Source of the DNA: Pseudomonas floridensis
Lineage (GTDB): Bacteria; Pseudomonadota; Gammaproteobacteria; Pseudomonadales; Pseudomonadaceae
Direction: 5' to 3'
Assembly (NCBI RefSeq): GCF_002087235.1
Contig: NZ_MUIO01000044.1
Span: 28,547-92,546, forward strand
Length of the DNA stretch: 64,000 nt
Shown: in pieces, positions 18,274-28,253 of the stretch
Numbering within the stretch: position 1 is the first letter of the stretch
Layout: each line of letters starts with the position of its first letter
Translations under genes and position numbers: made by a program
The notes under the pieces: model-generated
Database searches by the model: none
Told to the model about the DNA's origin: nothing
Seen by the model: only the letters and a program-made list of their open reading frames with translations

Positions 18274-19680
18274 ATGATCGATAACACCCTTCCCATAGCG
18301 GACATTTTGATCATCGGTGGAGGCCTGAGTGGCACCATGCTGGCGGTGCAGCTGTTACGCAGACCGGGGGCGCGGCGGATCCTGATTGTCGAAACCCGTG
18401 AGGAGCTGGGCCGCGGCGAAGCCTACAGCGCGACCGAGCCTGGGCACACGCTCAATGGCAACGCGGCGCGCATGAGCGCCGACGCGGATGACGCCGACGA
18501 CCTGACGCGCTGGCTGACCCAATACCTGGCTACAGGCGGCTGGCCCGAGGCTGCCGGGCAGCGTGTTCCGGTTGCCGAATTGTTCCCGCCACGCGGGGTG
18601 TTCGGGCTCTATGTCCAGCAACGATTGAGGGAGGCTCAGTCCGTCGGTGCCGCGCAGGGCTCCACTGTCGAGCATGTGTGCGCAGAGGCCGTGGATATCC
18701 AGACCCAGGCTGAAGGCGTGCAGGTAACGCTGGCCGACGGGCGAACCCTGCACGGCCATGTCGCGGTCCTGGCCACCGGCATGTATGCCGCGTCACGCAC
18801 GCCGCAGCGCGAGTCGAACGGGCTCAATGCGGCGGCTCTCGACCCGTGGGACGTCGCCGCGATGCGCCAGCTCGATCCGCAGGCGCGAGTGTTGATCATC
18901 GGCTCGGGGCTGACCATGGTCGATGCGGTCGTCTCGCTCGAACAGTCCGGACATCGTGGTCCGATTCAGGTCTATTCCCGTCACGGGCTGCTGCCGCATG
19001 TTCGTCGTCAGCCGCCGGAATGGCCGGATTTCCTCAGCCAGGACCCCGGTATTCGCAGCACCCGGCAACTGGTTCGCAAGGTGCGCGAACAATGTGAGCT
19101 GGCCATCGAAAGCGGGATCGACTGGCAGGCGCCGCTGGACACCGTGCGCGCCAACATAGGACGGCTCTGGAACCAGGCCACCGACCTTCAGCGTCGCCAG
19201 TTCGTTCGTCACGTGCGGCCCTGGTGGGAGAGCCACCATCATCGCTCGCCGCCGCCGAGCGCCGCGTTGCTGGCGCGTCTGGTCAAAGAGGGGCGACTGA
19301 CCCTGCGCGCTGCCTCGCTGCAAGGTGTTGCACCTCTGCCGTCCGGGCAGGTACAGATCAGCCTGCGTTACCGTGGCGAGGAACAACCGTCGCGGATTAC
19401 GGGAGATGCGCTGATCAATTCCACCGGCATTGAATACGACTGGCGTCGCGTGGACCGTTCATTGCCACGACAGTTGCTGGCGCGGGGACTGATAAAGCCC
19501 GGCCCTCTGGCGCTGGGCATTGCGGCCGATCCGGGCGGTGCGGTGATGGATGCGCAAGGACATTGTTCATCACGACTGTTCGCCATGGGACCGCCGCTGC
19601 GCGGCATGTGGTGGGAGAGCACGGCGGTGAACGATGTGGCGAGTCAGGCCAAGGCGCTGGCGATTCGTCTCACGGAGTGA
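18274..19680 (+). CDS. FAD/NAD(P)-binding protein of the Pyr_redox_9 type
   Basis: About 468 residues. The N-terminal dinucleotide fold is clear (ILIIGGGLSGTMLAVQLL, GxGxxG, followed by VETREELGRGEAYS). A second nucleotide site is VLIIGSGLTMVDAVVSL near residue 210. The C-terminus restores the FAD fold (GDALINSTGIEYDW, RLFAMGPPLRGMWWES). Members are flavoprotein oxidoreductases of unknown substrate, related in fold to flavin monooxygenases. The start at 18274 is preceded by GAGG at about 10 nt. It follows the XRE gene by 45 bp on the same strand and converges on sfnR. Confidence 0.8.
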   Translation: MIDNTLPIADILIIGGGLSGTMLAVQLLRRPGARRILIVETREELGRGEAYSATEPGHTLNGNAARMSADADDADDLTRWLTQYLATGGWPEAAGQRVPVAELFPPRGVFGLYVQQRLREAQSVGAAQGSTVEHVCAEAVDIQTQAEGVQVTLADGRTLHGHVAVLATGMYAASRTPQRESNGLNAAALDPWDVAAMRQLDPQARVLIIGSGLTMVDAVVSLEQSGHRGPIQVYSRHGLLPHVRRQPPEWPDFLSQDPGIRSTRQLVRKVREQCELAIESGIDWQAPLDTVRANIGRLWNQATDLQRRQFVRHVRPWWESHHHRSPPPSAALLARLVKEGRLTLRAASLQGVAPLPSGQVQISLRYRGEEQPSRITGDALINSTGIEYDWRRVDRSLPRQLLARGLIKPGPLALGIAADPGGAVMDAQGHCSSRLFAMGPPLRGMWWESTAVNDVASQAKALAIRLTE

Positions 19681-19722
19681 CGCAGGTATCGACTCGTCCT
19701 TGAGCGATAGCGATGCAAGGGC

Positions 19723-20829
19723 TCAGACCGACAAGTGCAGCATGCGGTCGCCCTGGAGATTTTCACCGGGCCTGCGCTTGTTGACGGCCAGTTCGCCGAT
19801 GCGGATCAGTCGCGTGCGCGTGACATTGCGGGTCAGGCCCAGCAGGCTGGCGGTGTGCACTTGGTTGTGGTGGCAGAACCGGTAGGCCGCTCTGAGCAGT
19901 GCGTCTTCGACCTTCTCGTGCAGCGCACCGGCCTGCTCTTCGAACAGTTTCTGAAAAGCCCGCCCTAGCAGTTGTTCGGCCGACTCATCTACCGGTGCGC
20001 CGTCATCCTGTCGCTCGATGCGCAGGTTGGACATGCGCAGGTCATCACGCTGAATCACGCCGTCACGGCAGACCAGCAGGGTGTGATGAATGACGTTTTC
20101 CAGCTCGCGAATATTGCCCGGCCAACTATAGGTGCGCAGCTTGTGCTCCGCTTCGGCACTCACCCTGACCGGGCCGTGTCTCAGGCGCTGGCTATAGACA
20201 TCAATGAAATGCAACGCCAGTGGCAGGATGTCACCGGGCCGTTCACGCAACGGGCTCAACTCCAGGTTGACGACGTCCAGCCGGTAATACAGGTCCTCGC
20301 GGAAATGCCCGGCATTGATCGCCTTTTCCAGTTGCACGTTGGTGGCAGCCAGCACCCGGACATCGATCGGAATACTTTTACGTGAGCCCAGGCGCACCAC
20401 TTCACGCTCCTGCAGCACACGCAGCAGCTTGACCTGCAGGCTCATGGGCAGATCGCCGATCTCATCGAGAAACAGCGTGCCGCCGTTGGCTTCTTCGAAC
20501 CAGCCAGCCTTGGCGCCAACGGCTCCGGTGAACGCGCCTTTTTCGTGGCCGAACAGTTCGGCCTCGATCAGGTTTTCCGAAAAGGCTCCGCAGTTGACTG
20601 CCACGAAGGGTTTGTCGCGGCGTGCGCTGAGTGCATGCACATGCCGGGCGACCAGCTCCTTGCCGGTGCCGGTTTCACCAATGATCAGTACGCTGGCATC
20701 GCTGGGTGCGACCTGTCGAACGTGTTCCAGCAATGCTCTGGATTTGGGGTCTTCGAACACCTGCGCGGTGGCCCTGATCGAGGTGGCCAGCGCAGGCGAG
20801 TGGGGCAGGGTCAGCAGTTGCACTGACAT
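19723..20829 (-). CDS. sfnR: Sigma-54-dependent activator, SfnR type
   Basis: A 368-residue enhancer-binding protein without a receiver domain: about 35 variable residues, then the AAA+ domain with Walker A GETGTGKE, the sigma-54 contact loop GAFTGAVG and Walker B GGTLFLDEIGDLP, then a C-terminal HTH (ASLLGLTRNVTRTRLIRIG). SfnR activates sulfone and sulfonate use genes in pseudomonads under sulfur limitation. Its ATG overlaps the msuD stop (TGATG), so the two are coupled; a GTG one codon upstream is possible. Without a sensory domain, its level is probably set through transcription of the pair. Confidence 0.88.
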   Translation of the reverse strand: MSVQLLTLPHSPALATSIRATAQVFEDPKSRALLEHVRQVAPSDASVLIIGETGTGKELVARHVHALSARRDKPFVAVNCGAFSENLIEAELFGHEKGAFTGAVGAKAGWFEEANGGTLFLDEIGDLPMSLQVKLLRVLQEREVVRLGSRKSIPIDVRVLAATNVQLEKAINAGHFREDLYYRLDVVNLELSPLRERPGDILPLALHFIDVYSQRLRHGPVRVSAEAEHKLRTYSWPGNIRELENVIHHTLLVCRDGVIQRDDLRMSNLRIERQDDGAPVDESAEQLLGRAFQKLFEEQAGALHEKVEDALLRAAYRFCHHNQVHTASLLGLTRNVTRTRLIRIGELAVNKRRPGENLQGDRMLHLSV

Positions 20830-21968
20830 CACTTGGCCTGCGGCGGCAGGTCGTTGGCGATCATTTCGCCAAACGGGCCGGTCAGGTTGGTGATGCCGCG
20901 TCCGGCCAGGCTGGCGTACGGTTCTGGCAACAGCGGGAACACCAGTTCGGCGAAACGATAGGCTTCTTCCAGATGCGGGTAGCCCGAGAAGATGAAGCTT
21001 TCGATGCCCAGGTCTGCGTATTCCTTGATGCGTGCGGCCACTTCCTGCGGATTACCGACCAGTGCGGTGCCGGCACCGCCACGTACCAGCCCGACACCGG
21101 CCCACAGGTTGGGCGCGATTTCCAGATTGTCACGGCGTCCGTCATGCAGCGCGGCCATTCGGCGCTGGCCTTCGGAGTCAAAGCGCGAAAAGGATTTCTG
21201 TGCAGCCGCGATGGTGTCGTCGCTGATGTGTTCGATCAGAGTGCTGGCGGCTTTCCACGCCTCTTCGCTGGTTTCGCGAACGATGACGTGCAGGCGAATA
21301 CCGAACTTCACGGTCCGACCCTTGCGCGCCGCTCGCTCACGCACATCGGCCAGCTTCTGCGCAACAGCGGCGGGTGGCTCGCCCCAGGTCAGGTACACAT
21401 CGACCTGATCGGCGGCCAGGTCGTGGGCCGCGTCCGAAGAGCCGCCGAAGTACAACGGCGGGTAGGGTTTCTGGATCGGCGGGTACAAGGCCTTGGCATT
21501 CTGTACGCGCAGGTGCTTGCCTTCGAAGTCCACCGCTTCGCCCTGCAGGACGCGACGCCAGATTTTGAGGAACTCGTCGGTGACTTCGTAACGTTCACTG
21601 TGGTCGAGGAAGCTGCCGTCGCCACGGTTCTCGTCAGGGTCGCCGCCGGTCACCACGTTGATCAGCAGCCGACCGCCCGACAGTCGATCCAGTGTGGCGG
21701 CCATGCGCGCCGATACAGTAGGGGAAATGATCCCTGGACGAATCGCCACCAGGTATTTCAACTTCTCGGTAAGCGGCACCAGCGCCGAGGCGATGACCCA
21801 AGAGTCTTCGCAGGAGCGTCCGGTCGGAATCAGCACCCCGTAGTACCCCAGATCGTCCGCCGCCTGCGCCACCTGCTTGAGGTAGTTGAGCGTGACCGGG
21901 CGCGCGCCTTTGGTGGTGCCCAGATAATGGCCGTCGCCGTGAGTGGGAAGAAACCAGAAAACGTTCAT
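20829..21968 (-). CDS. msuD: FMNH2-dependent alkanesulfonate/methanesulfonate monooxygenase
   Basis: About 379 residues of the SsuD/MsuD bacterial luciferase-like family: [14 protein letters not shown] at the N-terminus, [27 protein letters not shown] and [17 protein letters not shown]. It cleaves sulfonates to aldehyde and sulfite with reduced FMN, supplying sulfur. The ATG at 21968 has AAGGA in front; the longer frame upstream lacks family sequence. The pairing with sfnR favours MsuD over SsuD. No flavin reductase lies beside it; a candidate is at 40.2-40.8 kb. I found no clear -24/-12 promoter upstream. Confidence 0.88.
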   Translation of the reverse strand: MNVFWFLPTHGDGHYLGTTKGARPVTLNYLKQVAQAADDLGYYGVLIPTGRSCEDSWVIASALVPLTEKLKYLVAIRPGIISPTVSARMAATLDRLSGGRLLINVVTGGDPDENRGDGSFLDHSERYEVTDEFLKIWRRVLQGEAVDFEGKHLRVQNAKALYPPIQKPYPPLYFGGSSDAAHDLAADQVDVYLTWGEPPAAVAQKLADVRERAARKGRTVKFGIRLHVIVRETSEEAWKAASTLIEHISDDTIAAAQKSFSRFDSEGQRRMAALHDGRRDNLEIAPNLWAGVGLVRGGAGTALVGNPQEVAARIKEYADLGIESFIFSGYPHLEEAYRFAELVFPLLPEPYASLAGRGITNLTGPFGEMIANDLPPQAK

Positions 21969-22261
21969 GAAAAATCCTTGAGTGGTCAGCCGGGTCAGAG
22001 TCGCTGCGGGCAACTGTTGGATTACGGACAGCGGGCCAACAGCGTTTGGAAGTGACGCCATTTATAGACACTCAGATTTATTCCGTAAAAGAACCTTAAT
22101 CCATATTTTTAGACTTATAAGCTATATGGCTGGTCGGCCAGGGTTGCTCAAGGGAGCGAGCACCCTTCTTTCAGCGATGGATGCGGGTCCGCGCTCGTCT
22201 GCCAGCCGAAACTTTGTTCTTGCGGGCCGGTCACCTTTCTAAGTTCAAAGGGAGTCAGGCA
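21969..22261. other. Divergent promoter region of msuD and ku
   Basis: About 290 bp; AT-rich near 22075-22130 (TTTATTCCGTAAAAG, ATCCATATTTTTAGACTTATAAGC). It must hold the msuD promoter on the minus strand and the ku promoter on the plus strand. No motif could be assigned firmly. Confidence 0.4.
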
Positions 22262-23194
22262 ATGGCAAGGGCAATCTGGAAGGGCGCGATCAGCTTCGGA
22301 CTGGTACATATACCAGTGGCACTGATCTCGGCGACGTCGTCCAAAGGCGTCGATTTTGACTGGCTCGACAAACGCAGCATGGACCCGGTGGGGTACAAGC
22401 GCATCAACAAAGTCACCGGCAAGGAAGTGTCCAGCGAGAACATCGTCAAGGGCGTGGAATATGAGAAGGACCGTTACGTGGTGCTCAGCGAGCAGGAAAT
22501 CCGCGCCGCGCACCCTAAGTCGACCCAGACCATCGATATCTTCGGTTTCGTCGACAGCCAGCAGATCCCTTTGCAGAACATCGATACGCCTTATTTTCTA
22601 ACGCCCGACAAGCGCGGTGAAAAGGTCTATGCCCTGCTGCGCGAAACCCTGCACGACACCAAGAAGGTCGCGCTGGCCAATGTGGTGCTGCACACCAAGG
22701 AACACCTGGCTGCGGTCATGCCGCTGGCGTCGGCGCTGGTCATGGTTATTCTGCGCTGGCCCGCCGATGTGCGCGAGCTTGATGACCTGGACCTGAGCGA
22801 TGCGGTGACCGACGTGCAGTTGAACAAGAGTGAGCGTGACATGGCCAAGCGTCTGGTCAAGGACATGAGCGCCGACTGGCAGCCTGAGGATTACCGCGAC
22901 ACCTTTCAGGAAAAGATCATGCAACTTGTCGAAACCAAGGCGCGCGAGGGCAAGATCGAGGAGGTCGAAACCGATCCCGGCGAGGAAGAGCGCAAGAGTG
23001 CCGATGTCATCGACCTGACTGATCTGCTGCGCCGCAGTCTGGCGGGCAAGGGGGGCGCCAGCAAGAGCAAGGCGGGCAAACCGGCCGCCAAACCCAAGGC
23101 GGCCGCCAAGGCGGATGACAGCGAAGGTGCCAAGACCAAACCGCCTGCCAAGCGCCGGGCGCCCGCTCGCAAGAAAACCAGCAAGGCTTCCTGA
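22262..23194 (+). CDS. ku: Non-homologous end joining protein Ku
   Basis: A 310-residue bacterial Ku homodimer subunit that binds double-strand ends and recruits LigD. It starts with the hallmark MARAIWKGAISFGLVHIPV, includes the KPYYLTP-like segment (seen as TPYFLTPDKRGEKVYALLRE) and ADVRELDDLDL, and ends in a Lys/Ala-rich tail (about 50 residues) that can bind DNA, common in pseudomonads. The ATG at 22262 follows AAAGGGAG. The ligD start is 20 bp after the stop, forming a two-gene repair operon. Confidence 0.95.
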   Translation: MARAIWKGAISFGLVHIPVALISATSSKGVDFDWLDKRSMDPVGYKRINKVTGKEVSSENIVKGVEYEKDRYVVLSEQEIRAAHPKSTQTIDIFGFVDSQQIPLQNIDTPYFLTPDKRGEKVYALLRETLHDTKKVALANVVLHTKEHLAAVMPLASALVMVILRWPADVRELDDLDLSDAVTDVQLNKSERDMAKRLVKDMSADWQPEDYRDTFQEKIMQLVETKAREGKIEEVETDPGEEERKSADVIDLTDLLRRSLAGKGGASKSKAGKPAAKPKAAAKADDSEGAKTKPPAKRRAPARKKTSKAS

Positions 23195-23214
23195 GCCGTA
23201 CGGAGCTGCCGACG

Positions 23215-25803
23215 ATGGCCAAGCCTGTCAGTGAATACACGCGCAAACGCAATTTCGACATCACTTCCGAACCTGCGGAGGCGGGCAGCACCCGGCGCAA
23301 GGCCAAGGCCCATGCATTGAGCTTTGTCATTCAAAAGCACGATGCGCGTAACCTGCATTACGATTTTCGTCTGGAACTGGATGGCACGCTCAAAAGCTGG
23401 GCGGTGCCCAAGGGGCCGAGCCTGGATCCCACGCAAAAGCGTCTGGCGGTGCATGTCGAAGATCACCCGCTGGGTTATGCGAGTTTCGAAGGCAGTATTC
23501 CCAAAGGGCAGTATGGCGGCGGCGATGTCATCGTCTGGGACCGTGGGGTTTGGGAGCCGCACGGTGACCCGCACGAGACCTATGCCGAGGGCAAACTCAA
23601 ATTTACCCTGGTCGGCGAGAAGCTGACCGGGGACTGGGCATTGGTGCGCACCCGGCTCAAGGGCAGTGGCAGCAAGGAACAGTGGCTGCTGATCAAGGAA
23701 AAGGATTCCGTGGCCAGGCCTGCCGCTGAGTACGACATTACCGAACAGCAGCCGCAGAGTGTCGTCAGCGGCGCGCACGTCGGCGTCGGTCGGGTTCCAG
23801 CCGCCAAAAAGACACGCCCGGCCACCCGCAAGACCCGCGCTGTGCCGGCAAAATCGTCTCGCGCTGCAGCGAAACCCAAAACGGCGCTTCCCGAACTGTT
23901 GACCCCGCAACTCGCCACCCTGGTCGATGCTCCACCTGCCGGTGAGTGGCTGTACGAGATCAAATTCGACGGCTACCGGATTCTGACCCGCATTCAGGGT
24001 GATGAGGTGCGCCTGTTTACCCGCAACGGCCATGACTGGAGCGATCGTCTGCCCGAGCTGGTCAAGGCGCTCAAAGGCCTGAAACTGGAGGACACCTGGT
24101 TCGACGGCGAAGTCGTGGTGCTCAACGATGAAGGCCTGCCGGATTTCCAGGCGTTGCAGAACGCATTCGAGACGGGTGGCAGCAAGGACATCGTCTACTA
24201 CCTGTTCGACATGCCTTATCTGAGTGGCGAGGACCTGCGCGAGATTGCCATCGAGCAACGCCGCGATGCCCTCAGGCAGGTGCTCGGCAAGCAGCGCAGT
24301 CGTCTGTTGCGGTTCTCGGACGCGTTTCGCTCCGGGCACAGGGATATTATTGAGAGCGCCAGCGCCATGGGCCTGGAAGGCGTGATCGGCAAGCGGGCAG
24401 GCAGCCCGTATGTCAGCAAGCGCAATGCAGACTGGATCAAGCTCAAATGCCGGTTGCGTCAGGAGTTCGTGATTGTCGGCTACACCGCACCGCAAGGCAG
24501 CCGTTCTTCATTTGGTGCCTTGCTGCTGGCGGTCCACGATGATCAGGGGCTGGTTTATGCCGGGCGGGTGGGCACTGGATTCAGTAGCGTGACACTCAAG
24601 CAACTGCACGAGCAACTGCAGCCACTGCAACGCGATACCTCGCCACTGGACAAGCAACTTACCGCCATGCAGGGGCGAGGCGTGCACTGGCTGGAGCCGC
24701 AGCTGATCTGTGAAGTGGAGTTCGCCGAATGGACCCGTGAAGGCATTCTGCGTCAGGCGGCGTTCATTGGACTGCGCAGCGACAAGCCCGCCAGTGAAGT
24801 GATTCGCGAGTACCCGCGGCCGGTCGAGCCCGCCAGCCGGCCCAAAGCAACGAAAAAGCCCGCCAAGGTGGCAGACGTTCCTGCGCCGCACAAGGCCGCG
24901 AAGGGGAAGGTCAATGTGGCGGGCGTCGGGATCAGTCATCCGGAGCGAGTCATCGACACCAAAATTGCTACGCAAAAGATCGAGCTTGCGCAGTTTTACG
25001 AGTCGATTGCCGAATGGATTCTGCCTTACCTCAACAATCGTCCGGTGGCACTGCTGAGGTGCCCGGAAGGCATCGATGGCGAACAGTTCTTCCAGAAGCA
25101 TTCCGAACGCCTTGCGATTCCGCACATCAGGCAACTGGACCGTAAGCTCGATCCGGACCATGCAGCACTGATGGAGATCGACACGGTGCAGGCCCTGGTT
25201 GGTGCCGCGCAGATGGGCACAATCGAATTTCACACGTGGGGCGCCACCAGCGATCGGATCGAAACGCCGGATCATCTGGTTCTGGACCTTGACCCGGATC
25301 CGGCGCTGCCTTGGCGCAGCATGATCGAGGCGACACAGATGGTTCTTGCGGTACTGGAAGAACTGGGACTTGACGCCTTCCTGAAAACCAGCGGCGGCAA
25401 GGGCATGCACATCATCGTGCCACTCGCCCGGCATGCTGACTGGGATACGGTAAAAGGCTTTGCCAAGGCCATCGCCGAGTTCGTCGCCCGGCAACTGCCC
25501 GAACGCTTTACGGCGACCATGGGACCGAAGAACCGGGTCGGCCGGATTTTCGTCGATTACCTGCGCAACGGCCGGGGTGGCAGTACGGTCACGGCCTATT
25601 CGGTACGCGCTCGTCCCGGACTGCCGGTCTCGGTGCCCATTGCCCTTGATGAGCTGGCAGGGCTGACATCGTCCGCGCAGTGGGACATCACTAACCTTGA
25701 GCAGCGCTTGCGCAAGCTGAGAGGCGATCCGTGGAAGGGCTACGCCAACCGACAGAGAATCACCCAGAAAATGTGGAAGCAACTGGGCGCGAAACGGCCG
25801 TAG
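23215..25803 (+). CDS. ligD: Multifunctional ATP-dependent DNA ligase LigD
   Basis: An 862-residue NHEJ enzyme in the pseudomonad order: 3'-phosphoesterase at residues 10-185 (FVIQKHDARNLHYDFRLE, EDHPLGYASFEG), a basic linker, ATP-dependent ligase at about 220-540 with nucleotidyl Lys250 in EIKFDGYRI, and a primase-like polymerase at about 570-850 with catalytic Asp691/Asp693 in LDLDPDP and FLKTSGGKGMHI. All key motifs are intact. It repairs ends held by Ku, chiefly in stationary phase. A second low-complexity linker (KATKKPAKVADVPAPHKAAK) separates ligase and polymerase. Confidence 0.96.
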   Translation: MAKPVSEYTRKRNFDITSEPAEAGSTRRKAKAHALSFVIQKHDARNLHYDFRLELDGTLKSWAVPKGPSLDPTQKRLAVHVEDHPLGYASFEGSIPKGQYGGGDVIVWDRGVWEPHGDPHETYAEGKLKFTLVGEKLTGDWALVRTRLKGSGSKEQWLLIKEKDSVARPAAEYDITEQQPQSVVSGAHVGVGRVPAAKKTRPATRKTRAVPAKSSRAAAKPKTALPELLTPQLATLVDAPPAGEWLYEIKFDGYRILTRIQGDEVRLFTRNGHDWSDRLPELVKALKGLKLEDTWFDGEVVVLNDEGLPDFQALQNAFETGGSKDIVYYLFDMPYLSGEDLREIAIEQRRDALRQVLGKQRSRLLRFSDAFRSGHRDIIESASAMGLEGVIGKRAGSPYVSKRNADWIKLKCRLRQEFVIVGYTAPQGSRSSFGALLLAVHDDQGLVYAGRVGTGFSSVTLKQLHEQLQPLQRDTSPLDKQLTAMQGRGVHWLEPQLICEVEFAEWTREGILRQAAFIGLRSDKPASEVIREYPRPVEPASRPKATKKPAKVADVPAPHKAAKGKVNVAGVGISHPERVIDTKIATQKIELAQFYESIAEWILPYLNNRPVALLRCPEGIDGEQFFQKHSERLAIPHIRQLDRKLDPDHAALMEIDTVQALVGAAQMGTIEFHTWGATSDRIETPDHLVLDLDPDPALPWRSMIEATQMVLAVLEELGLDAFLKTSGGKGMHIIVPLARHADWDTVKGFAKAIAEFVARQLPERFTATMGPKNRVGRIFVDYLRNGRGGSTVTAYSVRARPGLPVSVPIALDELAGLTSSAQWDITNLEQRLRKLRGDPWKGYANRQRITQKMWKQLGAKRP

Positions 25804-25860
25804 CCAGGTTTTCTCGCGAGCCCGGCAACCAGAGCAGGACAGATAGATAAGGAGAACGTC

Positions 25861-26847
25861 ATGACGCCACCCCATCACCTGACCCGCAGAAGACTGCTTA
25901 CCCTCGCGGCAGGCGTGGGCGCGGCGTTGGTGTTCGACAGCGCCGCCGGTGGCGACAAGCCGCCGACACTGTCATCACCTGTTTCTCCCTCATCACTTCC
26001 CCCCAAACTGAGACCCGGAGGCAAACCCATGCTGACCCGAGCGATTCCCTCCAGTAACGAGCCGCTGCCTGTCGTCGGCCTCGGCACCTATCGCGGTTTT
26101 GACGTGGCCACGTCCAGCGCGGCCTACAAACAGCTGCGCCCGGTGCTCGACGCGCTGTTCGCGGCTGGTGGCAGCGTCGTCGACAGTTCTCCGATGTATG
26201 GAAGGGCGGAGCAGACCACTGGTGAGTTGCTGTCGATTCACGAGCCGCGTTCGCCCGCCTTTCTGGCGACCAAGGTCTGGACCCGGGGGCGCCGGGAGGG
26301 CATCGAGCAGATGGAGGAATCGTTCAGGCTATTGCAGACCGACCGGATCGACCTGATGCAAATTCATAATCTGCTGGACTGGAAGACGCATTTGCCGACT
26401 TTGCGCCAGTGGAAGGATCAAGGGCGTATCCGGTATATCGGCATCAGCCACTACACGTCTTCAGCTTATGCGGATGTGGAGGCGGTGCTCAGGCAGGAGC
26501 CCCTGGACTTTCTGCAAATCAACTACGCGCTGGACGACCGCGAGGCCGAAAAACGCTTGCTGCCCTTGTGTCGCGAGCGTGGCGTGGCGGTGATCTGTAA
26601 TCGGCCGTTTGGCGGCGGCGGGCTGTTGTCACGGCTCAAGGACAAGCCGTTGCCAGGCTGGGCGGCACAGGTGGAGGTCAACAGTTGGCCGCAACTGGCC
26701 TTGAAGTTCCTGCTGGCCCATCCGGCCGTCACCTGTGTGATCCCCGGCACCGGCAACCCGCGCTACATGGCTGAAAACGTGGGCGCAGGTTTTGGACCGA
26801 CGCTGACCGATGCTCAGCGTCAGCAGTTGATCTCACTGGCAGGCTGA
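25861..26847 (+). CDS. Tat-exported aldo/keto reductase
   Basis: A 328-residue aldo/keto reductase. The N-terminus HLTRRRLLTLAAGVGAALVF is a twin-arginine signal, so the folded NADPH enzyme is probably sent to the periplasm. The barrel shows VVDSSPMYGRAEQTTGELL (Asp and Tyr), FLATKVW (Lys) and LMQIHNLLDW (His), the usual catalytic tetrad. The ATG follows AAGGAGAACGTC. About 45 disordered residues rich in Ser/Pro separate the signal from the barrel. The substrate is unknown. It follows ligD by 57 bp but need not share function. Confidence 0.85.
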   Translation: MTPPHHLTRRRLLTLAAGVGAALVFDSAAGGDKPPTLSSPVSPSSLPPKLRPGGKPMLTRAIPSSNEPLPVVGLGTYRGFDVATSSAAYKQLRPVLDALFAAGGSVVDSSPMYGRAEQTTGELLSIHEPRSPAFLATKVWTRGRREGIEQMEESFRLLQTDRIDLMQIHNLLDWKTHLPTLRQWKDQGRIRYIGISHYTSSAYADVEAVLRQEPLDFLQINYALDDREAEKRLLPLCRERGVAVICNRPFGGGGLLSRLKDKPLPGWAAQVEVNSWPQLALKFLLAHPAVTCVIPGTGNPRYMAENVGAGFGPTLTDAQRQQLISLAG

Positions 26848-26867
26848 GTCAAAGGGCCAGCGGTAGG

Positions 26868-26891
26868 CGCTCGCAACACTGGCCGCGAGCG
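26868..26891. terminator. Hairpin between convergent genes
   Basis: CGCTCGC pairs with GCGAGCG over a 10-nt loop in the gap between the reductase and pssA. There is no T tract, so termination function is only likely. Confidence 0.4.
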
Positions 26892-26909
26892 TCATGACCT
26901 CAGGAGCGC

Positions 26910-28253
26910 TTACAGAATCCGGTACAGCAGCCGTTCGACCCTGACCCGGCTGACGCGCCGTAGAAACTTGCGCACGCCTTCGGGGTAGTTGGCCAGAGTG
27001 TCCAGCTCATCGTACTGGCTGACGCGTTGCGTGTTGCGCATCAGGTGCGCAATCTCCGCCTCTCGCGGCGCGGCCCACTGACCTTGCGGATCGTCGATCA
27101 GCAGACCGTTCTCCAGATCGAGGTTGAACGCCCGCGGATTGAGGTTGTTGCCGGTCAATAGCGTATAGCGGTTATCGACCCAGATACCTTTTAGGTGAAA
27201 CGTGTTGTCGCCATGCTTCCACAGGTGCACGTTCAGGCGATGCTGGGCGATGGCCTTGCGGTGCTTCTGGGTGAAGCGGCGCAGGCTTATCTCGTACAGA
27301 TAGGGCAGAGCCGAGATCACTTTGAACGGCTCGTCCGGGTGGATGAAGAAGTCGTTGGCGGTCTTGTCACCAATGATGATGTCAACGTTCACACCCCGCT
27401 TGAGCGCGCGATTGATCTCACGGGTCACCGCTACCGGCAGGTTAAAGTAGGGCGTGCAGATCGTCAGCTGGATCTTGCTCGACGCGATCAGGTCGCAGAT
27501 GGTGCGATTAAGGCTGTTGCGCGGCCCAACACCGAGCAGGGGCACGACGCGCAATTCACCGTTTTCCTTTTCGCCCGCCGATGTGTCATAGGCCACGCGC
27601 TTGAGATGGCTGCGAAACGCACGAATCTCGCCGCGCAGGCTGCGCGAACTCGGTGGCGATTGCAGGTCCAGTCGATGCACGGCCGGTGACGACAGAATTT
27701 CGCCCTGCACCATGCCCACGAAGCTGTCCGCCAGCGGCGCGCTTTCGATCAGGTGATAGCGGTCCAGTCGGTACTTGTCGAGCTTGTGCAGATACACGTT
27801 GTTGATGCTGGCACCGCTGTAGATCACGCAGTCATCGATGATGCTGCCCTTCAGGTGCAACACGCCAAACAGCTCGCGAGTCTGGACCGGCACGCCGTAG
27901 ATTGGCACTTCCTGGTCGTATTCCAGATTCTGCGCCTGATACCAGGTCGAGTTGCCCGGCTGCCGTCCGGCACCGATCAGGCCGCGCTGGGCGCGAAACC
28001 AGTCGACCAGCACGACCACCTCCAGTTCGGGGCGTGCCGTCTTGGCCGTGTATAACGCGTCGAGGATTTCCTGGCCCGCTTCATCCTGCTGCAGATACAA
28101 CGCGATGATGTAGATGCGGCGGGTCGCCGAGGCGATCCTTTCCAGCAGGCAGCGCCGATAGTCGGCAGCAGAGGGGAGGATGGAGATTGCATCGCTCGGC
28201 AGGGCAAAACCGCGGAGCGCCGCGAGGGTCGAGCGTCGGAAGTTGGACTGCAT
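26910..28253 (-). CDS. pssA: CDP-diacylglycerol--serine O-phosphatidyltransferase (PssA)
   Basis: A 447-residue type I phosphatidylserine synthase of the phospholipase D superfamily, making phosphatidylserine, the precursor of phosphatidylethanolamine. Two HxK motifs are present: LHLKGSIIDDCVIYSGAS near residue 137 and FHLKGIWVDNRYTLLTGNN near 355. The typical neighbours ALYLQQDEAGQEILDAL and LENGLLIDD are also there. Peripheral membrane enzyme without transmembrane segments. Divergent from the TonB receptor. Confidence 0.92.
   Translation of the reverse strand: MQSNFRRSTLAALRGFALPSDAISILPSAADYRRCLLERIASATRRIYIIALYLQQDEAGQEILDALYTAKTARPELEVVVLVDWFRAQRGLIGAGRQPGNSTWYQAQNLEYDQEVPIYGVPVQTRELFGVLHLKGSIIDDCVIYSGASINNVYLHKLDKYRLDRYHLIESAPLADSFVGMVQGEILSSPAVHRLDLQSPPSSRSLRGEIRAFRSHLKRVAYDTSAGEKENGELRVVPLLGVGPRNSLNRTICDLIASSKIQLTICTPYFNLPVAVTREINRALKRGVNVDIIIGDKTANDFFIHPDEPFKVISALPYLYEISLRRFTQKHRKAIAQHRLNVHLWKHGDNTFHLKGIWVDNRYTLLTGNNLNPRAFNLDLENGLLIDDPQGQWAAPREAEIAHLMRNTQRVSQYDELDTLANYPEGVRKFLRRVSRVRVERLLYRIL

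Noticed and set aside
20973..22055. Plus-strand frame opposite msuD
   Set aside because: Antisense shadow of a highly conserved gene; no domain or ribosome site.
21969..22150. Sigma-54 (-24/-12) promoter before msuD
   Set aside because: No TGGC-N8-TGC-like sequence on the minus strand in the expected place; SfnR control is argued from gene pairing only.
26868..26891. CRISPR, tRNA or attachment-site interpretation of small inverted repeats
   Set aside because: The inverted repeats in the window are single hairpins between genes; none forms an array, a cloverleaf or an integrase-linked duplication.
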